Part shown: positions 46,846-55,806 of the stretch, piece by piece
Numbering within the stretch: the first letter of the stretch is position 1
Layout: the number at the start of each line of letters is the position of its first letter
NCBI GenBank assembly: GCA_900470285.1
Contig: UCAG01000010.1
Location: forward strand, 93,073 to 157,072
Length of the DNA stretch: 64,000 bases
Reading direction: 5' to 3'
Source of the DNA: Hyphomicrobiales bacterium
GTDB taxonomy: Bacteria > Pseudomonadota > Alphaproteobacteria > Rhizobiales > Rhizobiaceae
Program-made: the position numbers and the translations under genes
Notes under the pieces: model-generated
Database searches by the model: none
What the model was told of the DNA's origin: nothing
Seen by the model: the letters and a program-made list of their open reading frames with translations, nothing else

Positions 46846-47338
46846 AGCGGGCATGTAAGCTAAGATAATCGGATATGAGCAATTTGCTTGAAGGGCTGAT
46901 TTGTTGTTCACCGTCCTGCATGAGATCGGCAACAGTCTGGCTGCGCAAGGCATCGCGCCAGAGCTGTTCAGCGGCCAGCATCCGTGATTTGATGAAACAA
47001 TCTCTCTTATAGTTGCAGGGATCTTGTGATTTTCCGGGTGCGCGGCGGCGGATTTCTCGACAGATGAAAGCGGGTTCTTTGCCGTCGATTGCCTCCACAA
47101 TATCGAGCAAGGTAATTTGCTGCGGGGCATGTGCCAGCCGGTAGCCACCGCGCGGCCCCGGCACTGCAATAATCACATCAGCAGCGGTGAGAGCACGCAG
47201 GTGCTTCAGCAGATAGCTCTCGGATACGCCGTGCAGCTCTGCGAGATGTTTGCCCGCCAGAACCTTATCTTCCGGTAGTCCTGATAATACGAGTGCGCAA
47301 TGCAATGCTGCCTCAACTCCGTCGCTCATTCTGCGCAT
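46844..47338 (-). CDS. Rrf2 family transcriptional regulator
   Basis: 164 residues. Winged helix-turn-helix at about 10-75 (GVSESYLLKHLRALTAADVIIAVPGPRGGYRLA). Three cysteines follow at about residues 93-114 (C-x14-C-x5-C), a spacing that differs from IscR (C-x5-C-x5-C) but suggests an Fe-S or redox-sensing regulator. Divergent from the AhpD-like gene with 87 bases between, where two dyads lie. It sits inside the suf locus, so control of suf genes is possible but not shown. Confidence 0.92.
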   Translation of the reverse strand: MRRMSDGVEAALHCALVLSGLPEDKVLAGKHLAELHGVSESYLLKHLRALTAADVIIAVPGPRGGYRLAHAPQQITLLDIVEAIDGKEPAFICREIRRRAPGKSQDPCNYKRDCFIKSRMLAAEQLWRDALRSQTVADLMQDGEQQISPSSKLLISDYLSLHAR

Positions 47339-47392
47339 ATTACAACCTTGTGATTTCTTGTTTTGTAATCATGGATATATTATATCTATGAT
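47339..47392. promoter_or_regulatory. candidate Rrf2 operator region
   Basis: Between the divergent Rrf2 and AhpD-like genes. A 25-base near-perfect palindrome centred at 47380 (47368-47392, one mismatch) and an outer dyad ATTACAA (47339-47345) / TTGTAAT (47363-47369). Either is a plausible binding site for the Rrf2 protein. Confidence 0.5.
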
Positions 47393-47425
47393 TTTGAGGC
47401 AAACTCTTATTGCAAGGCATATGTG

Positions 47426-47872
47426 ATGAAAAACAGAATGAATGTCGCGAAAGTCGCTCCGGCTCTCTATCAGTCCATACAAGCATTGGACGCAGCTGTT
47501 GATGCAGCGGGGCTGGATAAGCGTCTGCTGCATCTGGTGAAAATCCGCGCTTCACAGATTAACGGCTGCTCCTATTGTACGGATATTCATATCCGCGATG
47601 CCCATAAAGACGGTATGGATATGCAGACTTTATATATGACAAGCGCATGGCGTGAATCGCCGTGTTTTGATGCGCGTGACCGTGCTGTGCTGGAATGGAC
47701 CGAACATCTCACGCGGGTTGCAGAACTCGGCGTACCGGATACTCTTTATGAAAGTGTCAAAGCGCTGTTCTCCGAAGAAGAGATTGCCAAGCTGATTGTG
47801 GCTATTGGCATGATTAATTTGTGGAACCGGATTGGTGTCAGCACGCAGCTCATTCATCCGCGTAAGCCATAA
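47426..47872 (+). CDS. carboxymuconolactone decarboxylase family protein, AhpD-like
   Basis: 148 residues. AhpD core motif with the redox pair and histidine: INGCSYCTDIH (CxxC...H). Family members act as alkylhydroperoxidase-like reductases. Divergent Rrf2 regulator next door suggests induction by peroxide, nitrosative or similar stress (inference). Start ATG 47426; GTG 47423 is also possible. Confidence 0.92.
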   Translation: MKNRMNVAKVAPALYQSIQALDAAVDAAGLDKRLLHLVKIRASQINGCSYCTDIHIRDAHKDGMDMQTLYMTSAWRESPCFDARDRAVLEWTEHLTRVAELGVPDTLYESVKALFSEEEIAKLIVAIGMINLWNRIGVSTQLIHPRKP

Positions 47873-47876
47873 AACA

Positions 47877-47907
47877 AAAAAAGCCTGTCAGTGATGACAG
47901 GCTTTTA
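47877..47907. terminator. bidirectional terminator
   Basis: Perfect 8-bp stem 47883-47890 with 47895-47902, GTGA loop, A run before and T run after. Confidence 0.88.
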
Positions 47908-47928
47908 TATAAACGCTGAATAAGGGGA

Positions 47929-48783
47929 TTACGGTGCGCCGCATTCTTCCGGCACACTTTTCTCAAGAGGCAATGGTGACTTCGATAATGTGCCTGCCAT
48001 AATTGCCATTGGTTTGAATGGCGGCACTGCCTGCATGGCAGGATTGCTCATGCTGATCGTGTAGCAGCCGGTATAAACCTGCGACTTACCTTCCGCGAGT
48101 TTGGATTCGATAGCAATCGGCACAGACCAATAGATTTGTCCGGCACCCGGATCAGGCTCGCTGCTGCCGAGTTTAATGCTTACAGATTCAGTGCCGGCAT
48201 AGCCCTTGGCATATTTCTCAAAATCATCGCCTTGCTGGCCTTCAGCATAATAGCTGTAGGCACGCACATATTCTTTGCGGTTAATGGCGTTGTAATAGGA
48301 TTCCAGCAACTTCTGCGGTGTGCTGCGGTCATCCACATAATCGGGCAGAACCAAACCCTCAGCCACTTCTTTTGTGGCTTCAGGTGCCGGAGCTTCGGGC
48401 TTGTCTGTGGCTTCTGTGGATTTTTTAGCATCCGGCTTATCTGCAGGCACAGCATCTTCTTTTGGTTTTTCAGCCTCAGTTTTATCCGCTTTCGCTTTCT
48501 CGACCTTGGCTTTTTCCTCCTCAGAATCTTTAGCTGCTGCTTCACCGGCCTTTTTCAGAGCATCGGGCTTTACCTTTTGCTGTGCTGCAGGCTTGTCTTT
48601 GGTTTCAGCTGTCCCTGCCGCCTTGGCATAAATCGCACTGCCGGTCAGCAAAGCTGCACCGATAATCGTGGTTCCAAGCAGCCGCATAATTGTAAGGCGC
48701 TGTTGCTGAGCACGACCCTGTGTGATGGCCAATGCAACGGGACGATGCGATGCGGGGTTATGACGGCTCTGCTGAATACCCAT
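47929..48783 (-). CDS. hypothetical exported protein with Lys/Ala/Pro-rich linker
   Basis: 284 residues. Hydrophobic segment at about 33-55 acts as a signal or anchor. A long low-complexity linker rich in Lys, Ala, Glu and Pro runs from about 58 to 142, then a folded C-terminal domain (about 145-284) beginning PDYVDDRSTPQKLLESYYNAINR and holding two cysteines. The TonB-like linker would let the C-terminal domain reach across the periplasm. Good ribosome site (GGAGA). Family not recognised. Confidence 0.75.
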   Translation of the reverse strand: MGIQQSRHNPASHRPVALAITQGRAQQQRLTIMRLLGTTIIGAALLTGSAIYAKAAGTAETKDKPAAQQKVKPDALKKAGEAAAKDSEEEKAKVEKAKADKTEAEKPKEDAVPADKPDAKKSTEATDKPEAPAPEATKEVAEGLVLPDYVDDRSTPQKLLESYYNAINRKEYVRAYSYYAEGQQGDDFEKYAKGYAGTESVSIKLGSSEPDPGAGQIYWSVPIAIESKLAEGKSQVYTGCYTISMSNPAMQAVPPFKPMAIMAGTLSKSPLPLEKSVPEECGAP

Positions 48784-49094
48784 TAAAATCTCCGCTTAGC
48801 TGAGGCAAAGAACCTGAGATGCTCTTTTATTCGCAGAAGACTGCAAACAGATCATGGCAATTTTACGCGTTTTGCGAATTATTCATTTTATTCTTATGCG
48901 CTGTAAAGAACAGAAAATCTTGCTTTAAATGCAGGATCAGAGCGTTGCTTTACTTGCAGTAAGGACTGTGTGAGACTAGATAGAGTATCAGAGGTAAACC
49001 GGACAATCGGGGCTTAGTGCAGGATTTCAGGTTGGCCTCGCAAGTTGAAACTACATGGCCTTGAACCATGTAACAGATACAAGTGAGAAAGTTT
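48784..49094. other. intergenic region upstream of sufA
   Basis: About 310 bases between divergent genes; AT-rich, must hold promoters for sufA and the exported protein gene. No further feature seen. Confidence 0.5.
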
Positions 49095-49475
49095 ATGGGA
49101 CGTTTTTCCATCATGACCCTGACCGACGCAGCAGCGGAACGCGTGCGCGAAATTCAGGCCTCTCATGAGGATGCTCTGGGTATCCGCGTGGGAGTGAAAA
49201 AGGGCGGCTGCGCCGGTATGGAATATACGATTGCGTTGGCTGAAGAAGCCAAAGCCGGTGATGACCTCATCGAGCATGAAGGTGCAAAAGTCTATGTGGC
49301 GCCGGAAGCTGCGTTGTTCCTGCTCGGCACACAGATGGATTTTGAAGTGACAACTCTGCGCACAGGCTTCGTCTTTAATAACCCGAACCAGACATCTGCC
49401 TGTGGCTGCGGTGAATCCGTTGAGCTGGCACCGGTTACTCAGGAAGCACTGGATGCTGCGCACCGCGCTGCCTGA
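49095..49475 (+). CDS. sufA: Fe-S cluster carrier SufA/IscA
   Basis: 126 residues, HesB/IscA family A-type carrier. The three conserved cysteines are in GVKKGGCAGMEY and SACGCGE. Takes clusters from SufBCD to client proteins. It belongs to the suf locus but is separated from the DUF59 gene by about 2.4 kb of unrelated genes. Start ATG 49095 (MGRFSIMTLT). Confidence 0.95.
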   Translation: MGRFSIMTLTDAAAERVREIQASHEDALGIRVGVKKGGCAGMEYTIALAEEAKAGDDLIEHEGAKVYVAPEAALFLLGTQMDFEVTTLRTGFVFNNPNQTSACGCGESVELAPVTQEALDAAHRAA

Positions 49476-49498
49476 TTATCCCGTTAAATACAGATAAT

Positions 49499-49527
49499 AA
49501 AAAACCCGCCATTCGGCGGGTTTTTTA
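49499..49527. terminator. bidirectional terminator
   Basis: 6-bp GC stem 49505-49510 with 49515-49520 with A run before and T run after; shared by sufA and the convergent helicase gene. Confidence 0.88.
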
Positions 49528-49530
49528 TTT

Positions 49531-51066
49531 TTAGATATTAATCGGTATCAGCATGAAAGCCGGAATATCATCGCCGAAGCCCAGCGGTGACGGTTCATCG
49601 TCAAAATCACGACGATGACGTTTATTTTGCTGGCCATTCTGGTTGTGGTTCTGGCGGCGATCTTCATGGCCGTTTTTGTGCGGAGCAGGGCGAACCGGTT
49701 CCGCTGTGACGGCAGTGCCGATGGAAACATTATCCGGCAGAACAGGCTGCGGCGCATTGAGCGCAGAAATGTCAGCCACAACCTGAGGTGCTTCAGCAGT
49801 CTTTTCTTCTGCAATACGTGGCTGTGTCTGTTTTTCCTTGTGATCTTTATCACGGGATTTCTTGCCGTTCTTACCACGGTTGTTGCGGCCGCGGCGACCG
49901 GTCTCTTCGGTCTCTTCCTGTGCAGGCAGAGTGGAGAGATCACCGTCCAGCCATTCAATCTTTTCGCCGATCATTTTTTCGATGGCATCAAGATATTTGG
50001 TGTCTGCACCGGTGATGATCGAGAATGCCTTGCCCGAGCGGCCTGCACGACCGGTACGGCCGATGCGGTGGACATAATCTTCCGCGTGGATCGGAATGTC
50101 ATAGTTGAACACATGGCTGACATCCGGAATATCCAGGCCGCGGGCAGCCACATCAGAGGCCACCAGAAGCTGAAGATTGCCGTCTTTAAAATTGCTCAGC
50201 ATGGTCATGCGCGCGCGCTGATCCATATCGCCATGGAGCGCACCGGCATTAAAGCCGTGCTTTACCAGCGAGCGGAACAGTTCTGACACATCCATTTTGC
50301 GATTGCAGAATATGATCGCATTTTTCAGATCATCGCCTTCAGCCTGAATAAGATCACGCAATACTGCGCGTTTATCCCATGGCTTCTTAGCCGATTTAAC
50401 CAGACGCTGGGTCACAGTCTTGGCGGTCGTCGATGCTTTGGCAACCTCAACACGGGCTGGCGAATGCAGGAACTGCTCGGTCAGCTTGGTGATTTCCGCA
50501 GGCATGGTTGCCGAGAAAAACAAAGTCTGACGCGTGAAAGGGATCAGCTTGCAGATACGTTCGATATCAGGGATGAAGCCCATATCCAGCATACGGTCTG
50601 CTTCATCGATAACCAGAATTTCAACGCCGGTCAGCAGCAGTTTACCGCGCTCAAAATGGTCGAGCAGGCGGCCTGGTGTCGCGATCAGCACATCGGCACC
50701 GCGTTCCAGCTTGCGTTCCTGTTCGTCAAAGGAAACGCCGCCGATCAGCAGAGCTACATTGATGCGGTGATTAACGCCGTATTTTACAAAATTCTCTTCA
50801 ACCTGTGCTGCGAGCTCACGGGTTGGTTCAAGAATAAGTGTGCGGGGCATACGTGCGCGGGCGCGGCCTTTTTCAAGCAGGTGCAGCATTGGCAGCACGA
50901 AAGATGCTGTTTTACCGGTGCCTGTCTGGGCAATACCGAGAACGTCTTTACGTTCCAAGGCCTGAGGAATGGCGCCAGCCTGAATAGGAGTAGGGGTGGT
51001 GTAACCGGCGGCTTCTACCGCTGCCAGTATTTTCGGTGACAGACCGAGTTCTGCAAATGTCGTCAA
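49531..51066 (-). CDS. DEAD-box RNA helicase (RhlE-like)
   Basis: 511 residues. ATP-dependent RNA unwinding. Motifs in order: Q motif (GYTTPTPIQAGAIPQAL), motif I AQTGTGKT, PTRELAAQ, TPGRLLDH, DEAD in VIDEADRM, SAT, RGLDIPDV and HRIGRTGRAGR. The C-terminal third (about 385-511) is Arg/Lys/Asn/Gln-rich and disordered, typical of cold or ribosome-assembly helicases of the RhlE group. Convergent with sufA. Confidence 0.95.
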   Translation of the reverse strand: MTTFAELGLSPKILAAVEAAGYTTPTPIQAGAIPQALERKDVLGIAQTGTGKTASFVLPMLHLLEKGRARARMPRTLILEPTRELAAQVEENFVKYGVNHRINVALLIGGVSFDEQERKLERGADVLIATPGRLLDHFERGKLLLTGVEILVIDEADRMLDMGFIPDIERICKLIPFTRQTLFFSATMPAEITKLTEQFLHSPARVEVAKASTTAKTVTQRLVKSAKKPWDKRAVLRDLIQAEGDDLKNAIIFCNRKMDVSELFRSLVKHGFNAGALHGDMDQRARMTMLSNFKDGNLQLLVASDVAARGLDIPDVSHVFNYDIPIHAEDYVHRIGRTGRAGRSGKAFSIITGADTKYLDAIEKMIGEKIEWLDGDLSTLPAQEETEETGRRGRNNRGKNGKKSRDKDHKEKQTQPRIAEEKTAEAPQVVADISALNAPQPVLPDNVSIGTAVTAEPVRPAPHKNGHEDRRQNHNQNGQQNKRHRRDFDDEPSPLGFGDDIPAFMLIPINI

Positions 51067-51399
51067 TGGAGGCGTAGCTCTCTTTTTGGAAGAAGCGCAC
51101 TGGACCCGACCGGTAATGTCCGCATGACAACAGGACAGGAAAAGCGCTTATGTTTGCGCATTGCGTTAAAATTAATAAAGCCGTTACGGGGAACAGGCCA
51201 AAAAGTCAACAAAAATGCCGCTTTTGCTTCGATTTAGGTTGATTTAATTAATGTTCCGACAGTCCACAACTATATGATCTGCCAATAGAAGCATTGCATT
51301 GTTATAGTGCAATGCTGTTTATCTCTGTTTTATCAGCATTTTGCAGAACCGTGTATAATTATGCATATGGTTTTGACCTGATTTTTCTTGCTTGCGTAA
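51067..51399. other. intergenic region between helicase gene and nadK
   Basis: About 330 AT-rich bases, presumably the helicase leader and promoter (minus). DEAD-box genes of this group often have long leaders. No gene or clear structure seen. Confidence 0.5.
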
Positions 51400-52173
51400 T
51401 CAGTAACGGAACTGCTCATTGAGGATGCGCTCATCCCATGTATGCTCTTCATCAAAAAGCAGGGTGACACGGTTTTGCGTATCTTCACGTACAGTTACAG
51501 AGGTGACGGATTTCACTTCTGTGTGATCAGCCACAGCATTGACCGGCCGTTTATCGACTTCGAGAATGTCCATGCGCACGGTTACTGATTTTGGCAGCAG
51601 CGCACCGCGCCAGCGGCGCGGCCGGAAAGGGCTGACGGGGGTCAGAGCCAGCAGCGGCGAGTCGAGTGGCAGGATCGGTCCCTGAGCGGAAAGATTATAA
51701 GCGGTGGATCCGGCAGGGGTAGCCACCATCAGTCCGTCGCAGATCAGTTCTTCCAGCCGTACCTTATCATCAATGCTGATACGGATTTTGGCAGCCTGAT
51801 AGGATTGGCGCAAAACGGACACTTCATTGATAGCCAGCGCTTTGACGGTGCCGGACTCGAGAGATTCTGCAATCATCTCCAAAGGGCGGATGGTTTCGGC
51901 ATGAGCGGCAGCAACGCGCCTAGGTAAGTCTTCCTCGTGATACTCATTCATAAGGAAGCCGACTGAACCACGATTCATGCCGTAAATAGGGCGCTCGTGA
52001 TTCATATGATCGTGCAAAGCCTGCAGCATGACACCGTCACCACCCAGTACAATGAGGGCATCTGCTTCGTCCGCAGGTGATTCACCATAGCGTTTACGTA
52101 ATGATTCCGCGGCAGAGACCGATTCCGGAGTGCCTGAGGTGATATAAAAGAAATTTTTATACGGGTATTTCAT
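51400..52173 (-). CDS. nadK: NAD kinase
   Basis: 257 residues. Makes NADP from NAD. The family GGDG motif is in LIVLGGDGVML, and the second signature ATPAGSTAYNLSAQGPI is present; MNRGSVGFLMNEY lies between. Length normal for alphaproteobacteria. It lies upstream of, and opposite to, tRNA-Thr. Confidence 0.97.
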   Translation of the reverse strand: MKYPYKNFFYITSGTPESVSAAESLRKRYGESPADEADALIVLGGDGVMLQALHDHMNHERPIYGMNRGSVGFLMNEYHEEDLPRRVAAAHAETIRPLEMIAESLESGTVKALAINEVSVLRQSYQAAKIRISIDDKVRLEELICDGLMVATPAGSTAYNLSAQGPILPLDSPLLALTPVSPFRPRRWRGALLPKSVTVRMDILEVDKRPVNAVADHTEVKSVTSVTVREDTQNRVTLLFDEEHTWDERILNEQFRY

Positions 52174-52314
52174 CAGTTTCTGCCGAAAAGCTGCATGATT
52201 GGATGAGGATTTGTAGCCTAAATGTGGATAAGAGGCAAAACATTGTTATTTTTTCTGCGTCTAAGCGATTTTCCGTTTTACAAACAAAAAGAATATGCTA
52301 TCTAGCCGTCAGTT

Positions 52315-52390
<76 letters not shown>

Positions 52391-52997
52391 CTTACAATCT
52401 TCTCATTGTAATTGTTGTGCTTTTTCAACTAATCTCTCATTCTGGGATTGGGCGTGGAAAAACGTTTCATAATTCCTTCTCTTACGCGATTAGACAATTT
52501 GATACCACGGCTCTTTCTGTTGGCTCGCTTGGTATATGTCTCTGCTTGCGCGATATTGTTCTATCCATATTGTGCTATTCGCACGTGAGCAGGTGCCTGA
52601 CCTTCGCTGTCAGTGCTGCAGATAGTTTTCTGATTCCATGTGTGCTTTATCAATATGCTGCCGTGCATCTGGTTTTGAACCAATTGCCGAAGCTTTCTCT
52701 GGTAAATGACCGGCCACTCTCATTTGCAGGGGGACTCATTTGTAATGAAGGTTTATGACCGGTTGGCTGGCAGAAATTATAAGGGATCAGGCTTTGGGTT
52801 GTCTTCACTCTGCTAATGGATTTGGCGCATAAGCGTAAGAATTGATGTTAAATGCAATTTGTATGGTAGCCAGACAGGCATACACTTGGCAGACATGTGG
52901 CGGTCTCATGAGGTTGATCGGGCGCAGAAACCCTGAAGTTAAGTCACAAATGTCTGTAGCAGGTCGCGGTTAGCGCGATAACGGAGTATTTATTTCA
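52391..52997. other. gene-free stretch after tRNA-Thr
   Basis: About 600 bases, AT-rich. The only long frame (52330-52758) runs through the tRNA and has no plausible start. I looked for a second copy of the tRNA 3' end, as an attachment site would give, and found none down to 58 kb. Confidence 0.5.
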
Positions 52998-53522
52998 ATG
53001 CAGCGGATTGTCGTCCTAGGCAATGCAGGTAGCGGAAAGTCAACATTCTCACGAATATTGGGGGAATATCTGTCTATACCTGTTGTCTACCTTGATAAAC
53101 TTTATTGGGGTACGAACTGGTCAAAACCTGTGCCAGAAGATTTCAGGCAGCGCGTTGAGGGCGCAATTTCCGGAACAAGCTGGATTTGTGAAGGAAATTA
53201 TCACCGACATAGCTTTGATTTGCGCTTGCCGAGAGCCGACCTTGTAATCTGGATGGATACAGCGCGTGCCGTATGTATGAAGCGTGTGGCTATCAGAAGC
53301 TTTTTGAATAAGCCGCGAGCGGATATGCCTGTGGGGTGTAGAGAGCGTATTGATGCGGAATTTTTTGCTTTCCTTCGATATGTCTGGACTTTTGATCGGG
53401 ATGTTCGTCCGAAAATCGAGCGTGAACGGTTATTGCAGGCTCCTCATGTGCCGGTTATCCGGCTGAGTAACAAAGGCTCCATAGCTGATTTCATGACCCG
53501 GATTGAGAAGTCCGTCGCATAG
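52998..53522 (+). CDS. P-loop kinase-like protein (FlaR / adenylate-kinase-like)
   Basis: 174 residues. Walker A GNAGSGKST at residues 8-16, then the segment YLDKLYWGTNWSKPVPEDF and ICEGNYHRHSFDLRLPRADLVIWMD, which are typical of proteins annotated as topology modulation protein or adenylate kinase-like. Probably a small-molecule kinase; substrate unknown. Cytoplasmic. Confidence 0.85.
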   Translation: MQRIVVLGNAGSGKSTFSRILGEYLSIPVVYLDKLYWGTNWSKPVPEDFRQRVEGAISGTSWICEGNYHRHSFDLRLPRADLVIWMDTARAVCMKRVAIRSFLNKPRADMPVGCRERIDAEFFAFLRYVWTFDRDVRPKIERERLLQAPHVPVIRLSNKGSIADFMTRIEKSVA

Positions 53523-53763
53523 TATTTTGTTAGAGGCTGGCCGGAGACCGTTAACAAGGCAGAATAAAACCTGCGTGAATATGATGATCTGATAAGGACC
53601 GGCCTTTCATATGAAGGCAAATATCTTGATTGCCAGAAGAGTATCCAAGGCAGCTAAGGTGAAGAAATTTATTAAAGTGCGATCAAGTAAAAATGAGCTG
53701 TTTAATCAGAACTATTCTGCTAGTGCTCTCCGCGATGGATAACAGCATGGAAATATTCAAAAG

Positions 53764-53919
53764 ATGGATTGGGTTCCTATAGTTTTCGGTACGTTCAAGC
53801 TTCTCGTATTAGGCATTTGTATGTTCTTCGCCATTAAGTGGCATTACGATAAAGATAAGGAAGAGGCGCAGAGAAAAAGAGAGGAAGCGCAGTTGAATAG
53901 CGAGGCAAGCGGGCTGTAA
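53764..53919 (+). CDS. hypothetical 51-residue membrane protein
   Basis: One hydrophobic helix at about 4-24 (WVPIVFGTFKLLVLGICMFF) followed by a charged helix rich in Lys, Glu and Gln. Upstream only AAAAG, a weak ribosome site. A GCGGGC/GCCCGC hairpin (53909-53914 with 53922-53927) overlaps its stop codon. Size and layout recall small phage or stress membrane proteins, but no family is recognised. Confidence 0.45.
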   Translation: MDWVPIVFGTFKLLVLGICMFFAIKWHYDKDKEEAQRKREEAQLNSEASGL

Positions 53920-53959
53920 ATGCCCGCCTCATCGCATCAACTATGCAGAAACAGACAGT

Positions 53960-53982
53960 AAAAAGCCCTCATTTAGCGGGCT
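53960..53982 (-). terminator. weak terminator on the minus strand
   Basis: AGCCC (53964-53968) with GGGCT (53978-53982), followed on the minus strand by five U. It would serve the frame at 54001-54351. Confidence 0.45.
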
Positions 53983-54000
53983 GTAACGGTTGGTGGTGCG

Positions 54001-54351
54001 CTATTCAGGTATCTGTTTAAATGTCTTGCGTTTCCAGATTGTCGGTATCCCTGCAGTCTCATGGCATTTTGCCAGCATCCCAAGCCATGCCGCCAGAGTT
54101 GGTGGAATAACTTCCCGACTTGTAGCCCATGCCTTCTCCACATATTGAAAGAGTGAGCGTATCACGGCGCGGATGAGTGCAAAAGCAAATGCGCTGGTAT
54201 GGCCTGTGTTTTGCAATTCTGTCGTGGGAGGAGCGCAGCGATATGGTGTAAGCCGTTTTTCTGCCCCACAGGCTGAGATGGCAGGTGCTGAACCACTAAA
54301 AATAATGTACCGCACATAGTCTTTTTGATTGGCACTCACAGCTATTTGCAC
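54001..54351 (-). CDS. hypothetical protein, doubtful
   Basis: 116 residues from a GTG start without a ribosome site. Sequence is of mixed character with several cysteines and no family I know. Kept because it is followed by a terminator-like hairpin and the region has no competing frame; may be a decayed gene. Confidence 0.3.
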   Translation of the reverse strand: MQIAVSANQKDYVRYIIFSGSAPAISACGAEKRLTPYRCAPPTTELQNTGHTSAFAFALIRAVIRSLFQYVEKAWATSREVIPPTLAAWLGMLAKCHETAGIPTIWKRKTFKQIPE

Positions 54352-54443
54352 GGCAACTGTGATCAGCTAATCATTGCAGTGATGTCCGCTCATGTTGCAA
54401 GCTTGGGGGGACAACGAAGGCATATTGCCCCTTTTTAATAAAG

Positions 54444-54794
54444 CTATGCTGCAGTGGTAATTAAATGTGCAGCTCTTACTGAAAGATGGCAGCCCATATT
54501 TTGCAGATAGATGAGAGCTTTGCGGGTAACGTCGCGATCACCTGTGTTCCCGATAAACGTACTAAAACTATCGTTAAATTCTATTACGATGTTTTCAGTG
54601 CGCCATGCTGAGCGGTAATCAATACGTGAAATAGCTGAATATGGTTTCTGACGGAGACGAAATAACCGATACTCTATCATATCAGGGTGGAGTGTCAGCA
54701 CGGGTTTAATACTGTTGCTGCCCCATGCGAACCATGGAAGTGCTTTCCAGCCTCCGAATGATGCTTTGAGAGGGATTTTTAGGGAAGTCGGCAT
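54444..54794 (-). CDS. hypothetical protein
   Basis: 116 residues. N-terminal part includes a Trp-rich hydrophobic stretch (GGWKALPWFAWGSN), followed by an alternating beta-type pattern (MIEYRLFRLRQKPYSAISRIDYR, ENIVIEFND) resembling small PH-like folds. Lies 26 bases after the DUF4287 gene on the same strand, so the two may be co-transcribed. Weak ribosome site. Confidence 0.5.
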   Translation of the reverse strand: MPTSLKIPLKASFGGWKALPWFAWGSNSIKPVLTLHPDMIEYRLFRLRQKPYSAISRIDYRSAWRTENIVIEFNDSFSTFIGNTGDRDVTRKALIYLQNMGCHLSVRAAHLITTAA

Positions 54795-54820
54795 ATTGCT
54801 TTCGGTCTTGATGATGAGGA

Positions 54821-55036
54821 TTATTTGGCTGCTGAGGCCATATGATAGGCGACCAAAGCATTTGCATGGCCATGCCCAAGTCCGTGATCGGATTTGAGTA
54901 TTGCTACCATCTCCATGTGCTTTTTACCGTTCATTTCACTGATAATTCCCAGCCAATGATTGATTGGCTTTCCGTATTTTTTCTCAATTGAAGGGAAGTA
55001 AGAAGCAGGGCCTTTTACATTCTTATCTGTAATCAT
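54821..55036 (-). CDS. DUF4287 domain protein
   Basis: 71 residues covering the whole DUF4287 domain: SYFPSIEKKYGKPINHWL and ILKSDHGLGHGHANALVAYH. Function unknown; the family is a small soluble helical protein found in many soil bacteria. Good ribosome site AAGGGA before the ATG. Confidence 0.9.
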   Translation of the reverse strand: MITDKNVKGPASYFPSIEKKYGKPINHWLGIISEMNGKKHMEMVAILKSDHGLGHGHANALVAYHMASAAK

Positions 55037-55203
55037 AGTGTTCCCTTAATATGATTAGATTTTATTTATTTGAGATTGCGATAAAATAAAAACTGCCAGA
55101 CGGGTTCTTTGTTATTTGGTTCAAGAAAACCATTCATTATCTTCTTTAGATTTAATATGTGTAATATTGGTGTGTTGCAAAGCGCAATTTTAGTAGGTTT
55201 TAG

Positions 55204-55806
55204 ATGGATCAGCCCATAATAAATCATATTCCCCAAGCCGAGGCATTCACGCATGTGAGAATTATTATTGGTATAATTCTCGGACTGTGTATTTCCCGGG
55301 TATTAACCGGCGTTGCCCGTCTTATTCAGCATCCGGCTAAGCAAAAAATCTATTTGGTACAATTGGCCTGGGTCGGATTTATTCTGTTATCAGTCGTTCA
55401 TTTTTGGTGGCTGGAATTTGAGTTGCGCTCAATACAAGTCTGGACATTTGAAAAGTACTTATTTGTATTATTCTATGCCGGATTATATTTCTTGCTGTGC
55501 ACATTGCTCTTTCCCGACAGTATAGAGGAATATAGTGGTTATAGAGATTATTTTATCTCACGCAGGAAATGGTTCTTTGGCTTGTTAATCGTTCTCTATG
55601 CTGCGGATATTGTTGACACGCTGTTAAAGGGGCGGGGGCATTACGAGCTATACGGGCCTGAATATCCTATACAGGCTGCATTCTTCATGGTGTTTGGTTT
55701 GATCGGGGCTATAACCAGCAATCTCAGGTTTCATACCTTTTTTGCCATGATCGCCTTGGTTTATCAGATAACATTTGCCTTGAGGTATTTTGCTACTCTC
55801 AATTGA
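55204..55806 (+). CDS. hypothetical integral membrane protein
   Basis: 200 residues with about six hydrophobic helices (about 19-38, 50-67, 82-102, 121-140, 155-172, 176-195) and few charged residues. No motif recognised. AT-rich codon use compared with the housekeeping genes. Ends 56 bases before a terminator at 55863. Confidence 0.7.
   Translation: MDQPIINHIPQAEAFTHVRIIIGIILGLCISRVLTGVARLIQHPAKQKIYLVQLAWVGFILLSVVHFWWLEFELRSIQVWTFEKYLFVLFYAGLYFLLCTLLFPDSIEEYSGYRDYFISRRKWFFGLLIVLYAADIVDTLLKGRGHYELYGPEYPIQAAFFMVFGLIGAITSNLRFHTFFAMIALVYQITFALRYFATLN

Noticed and set aside
49615..50286. 223-codon plus-strand frame inside the helicase gene
   Set aside because: Shadow of the DEAD-box helicase, whose motifs are all in order on the minus strand.
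53611..53742. 43-codon basic frame before the 51-residue membrane protein
   Set aside because: No ribosome site and low-complexity basic composition; not enough to call a gene.
55066..55254. 62-codon minus-strand frame
   Set aside because: Overlaps the start of the membrane protein gene at 55204, with no ribosome site or family match.
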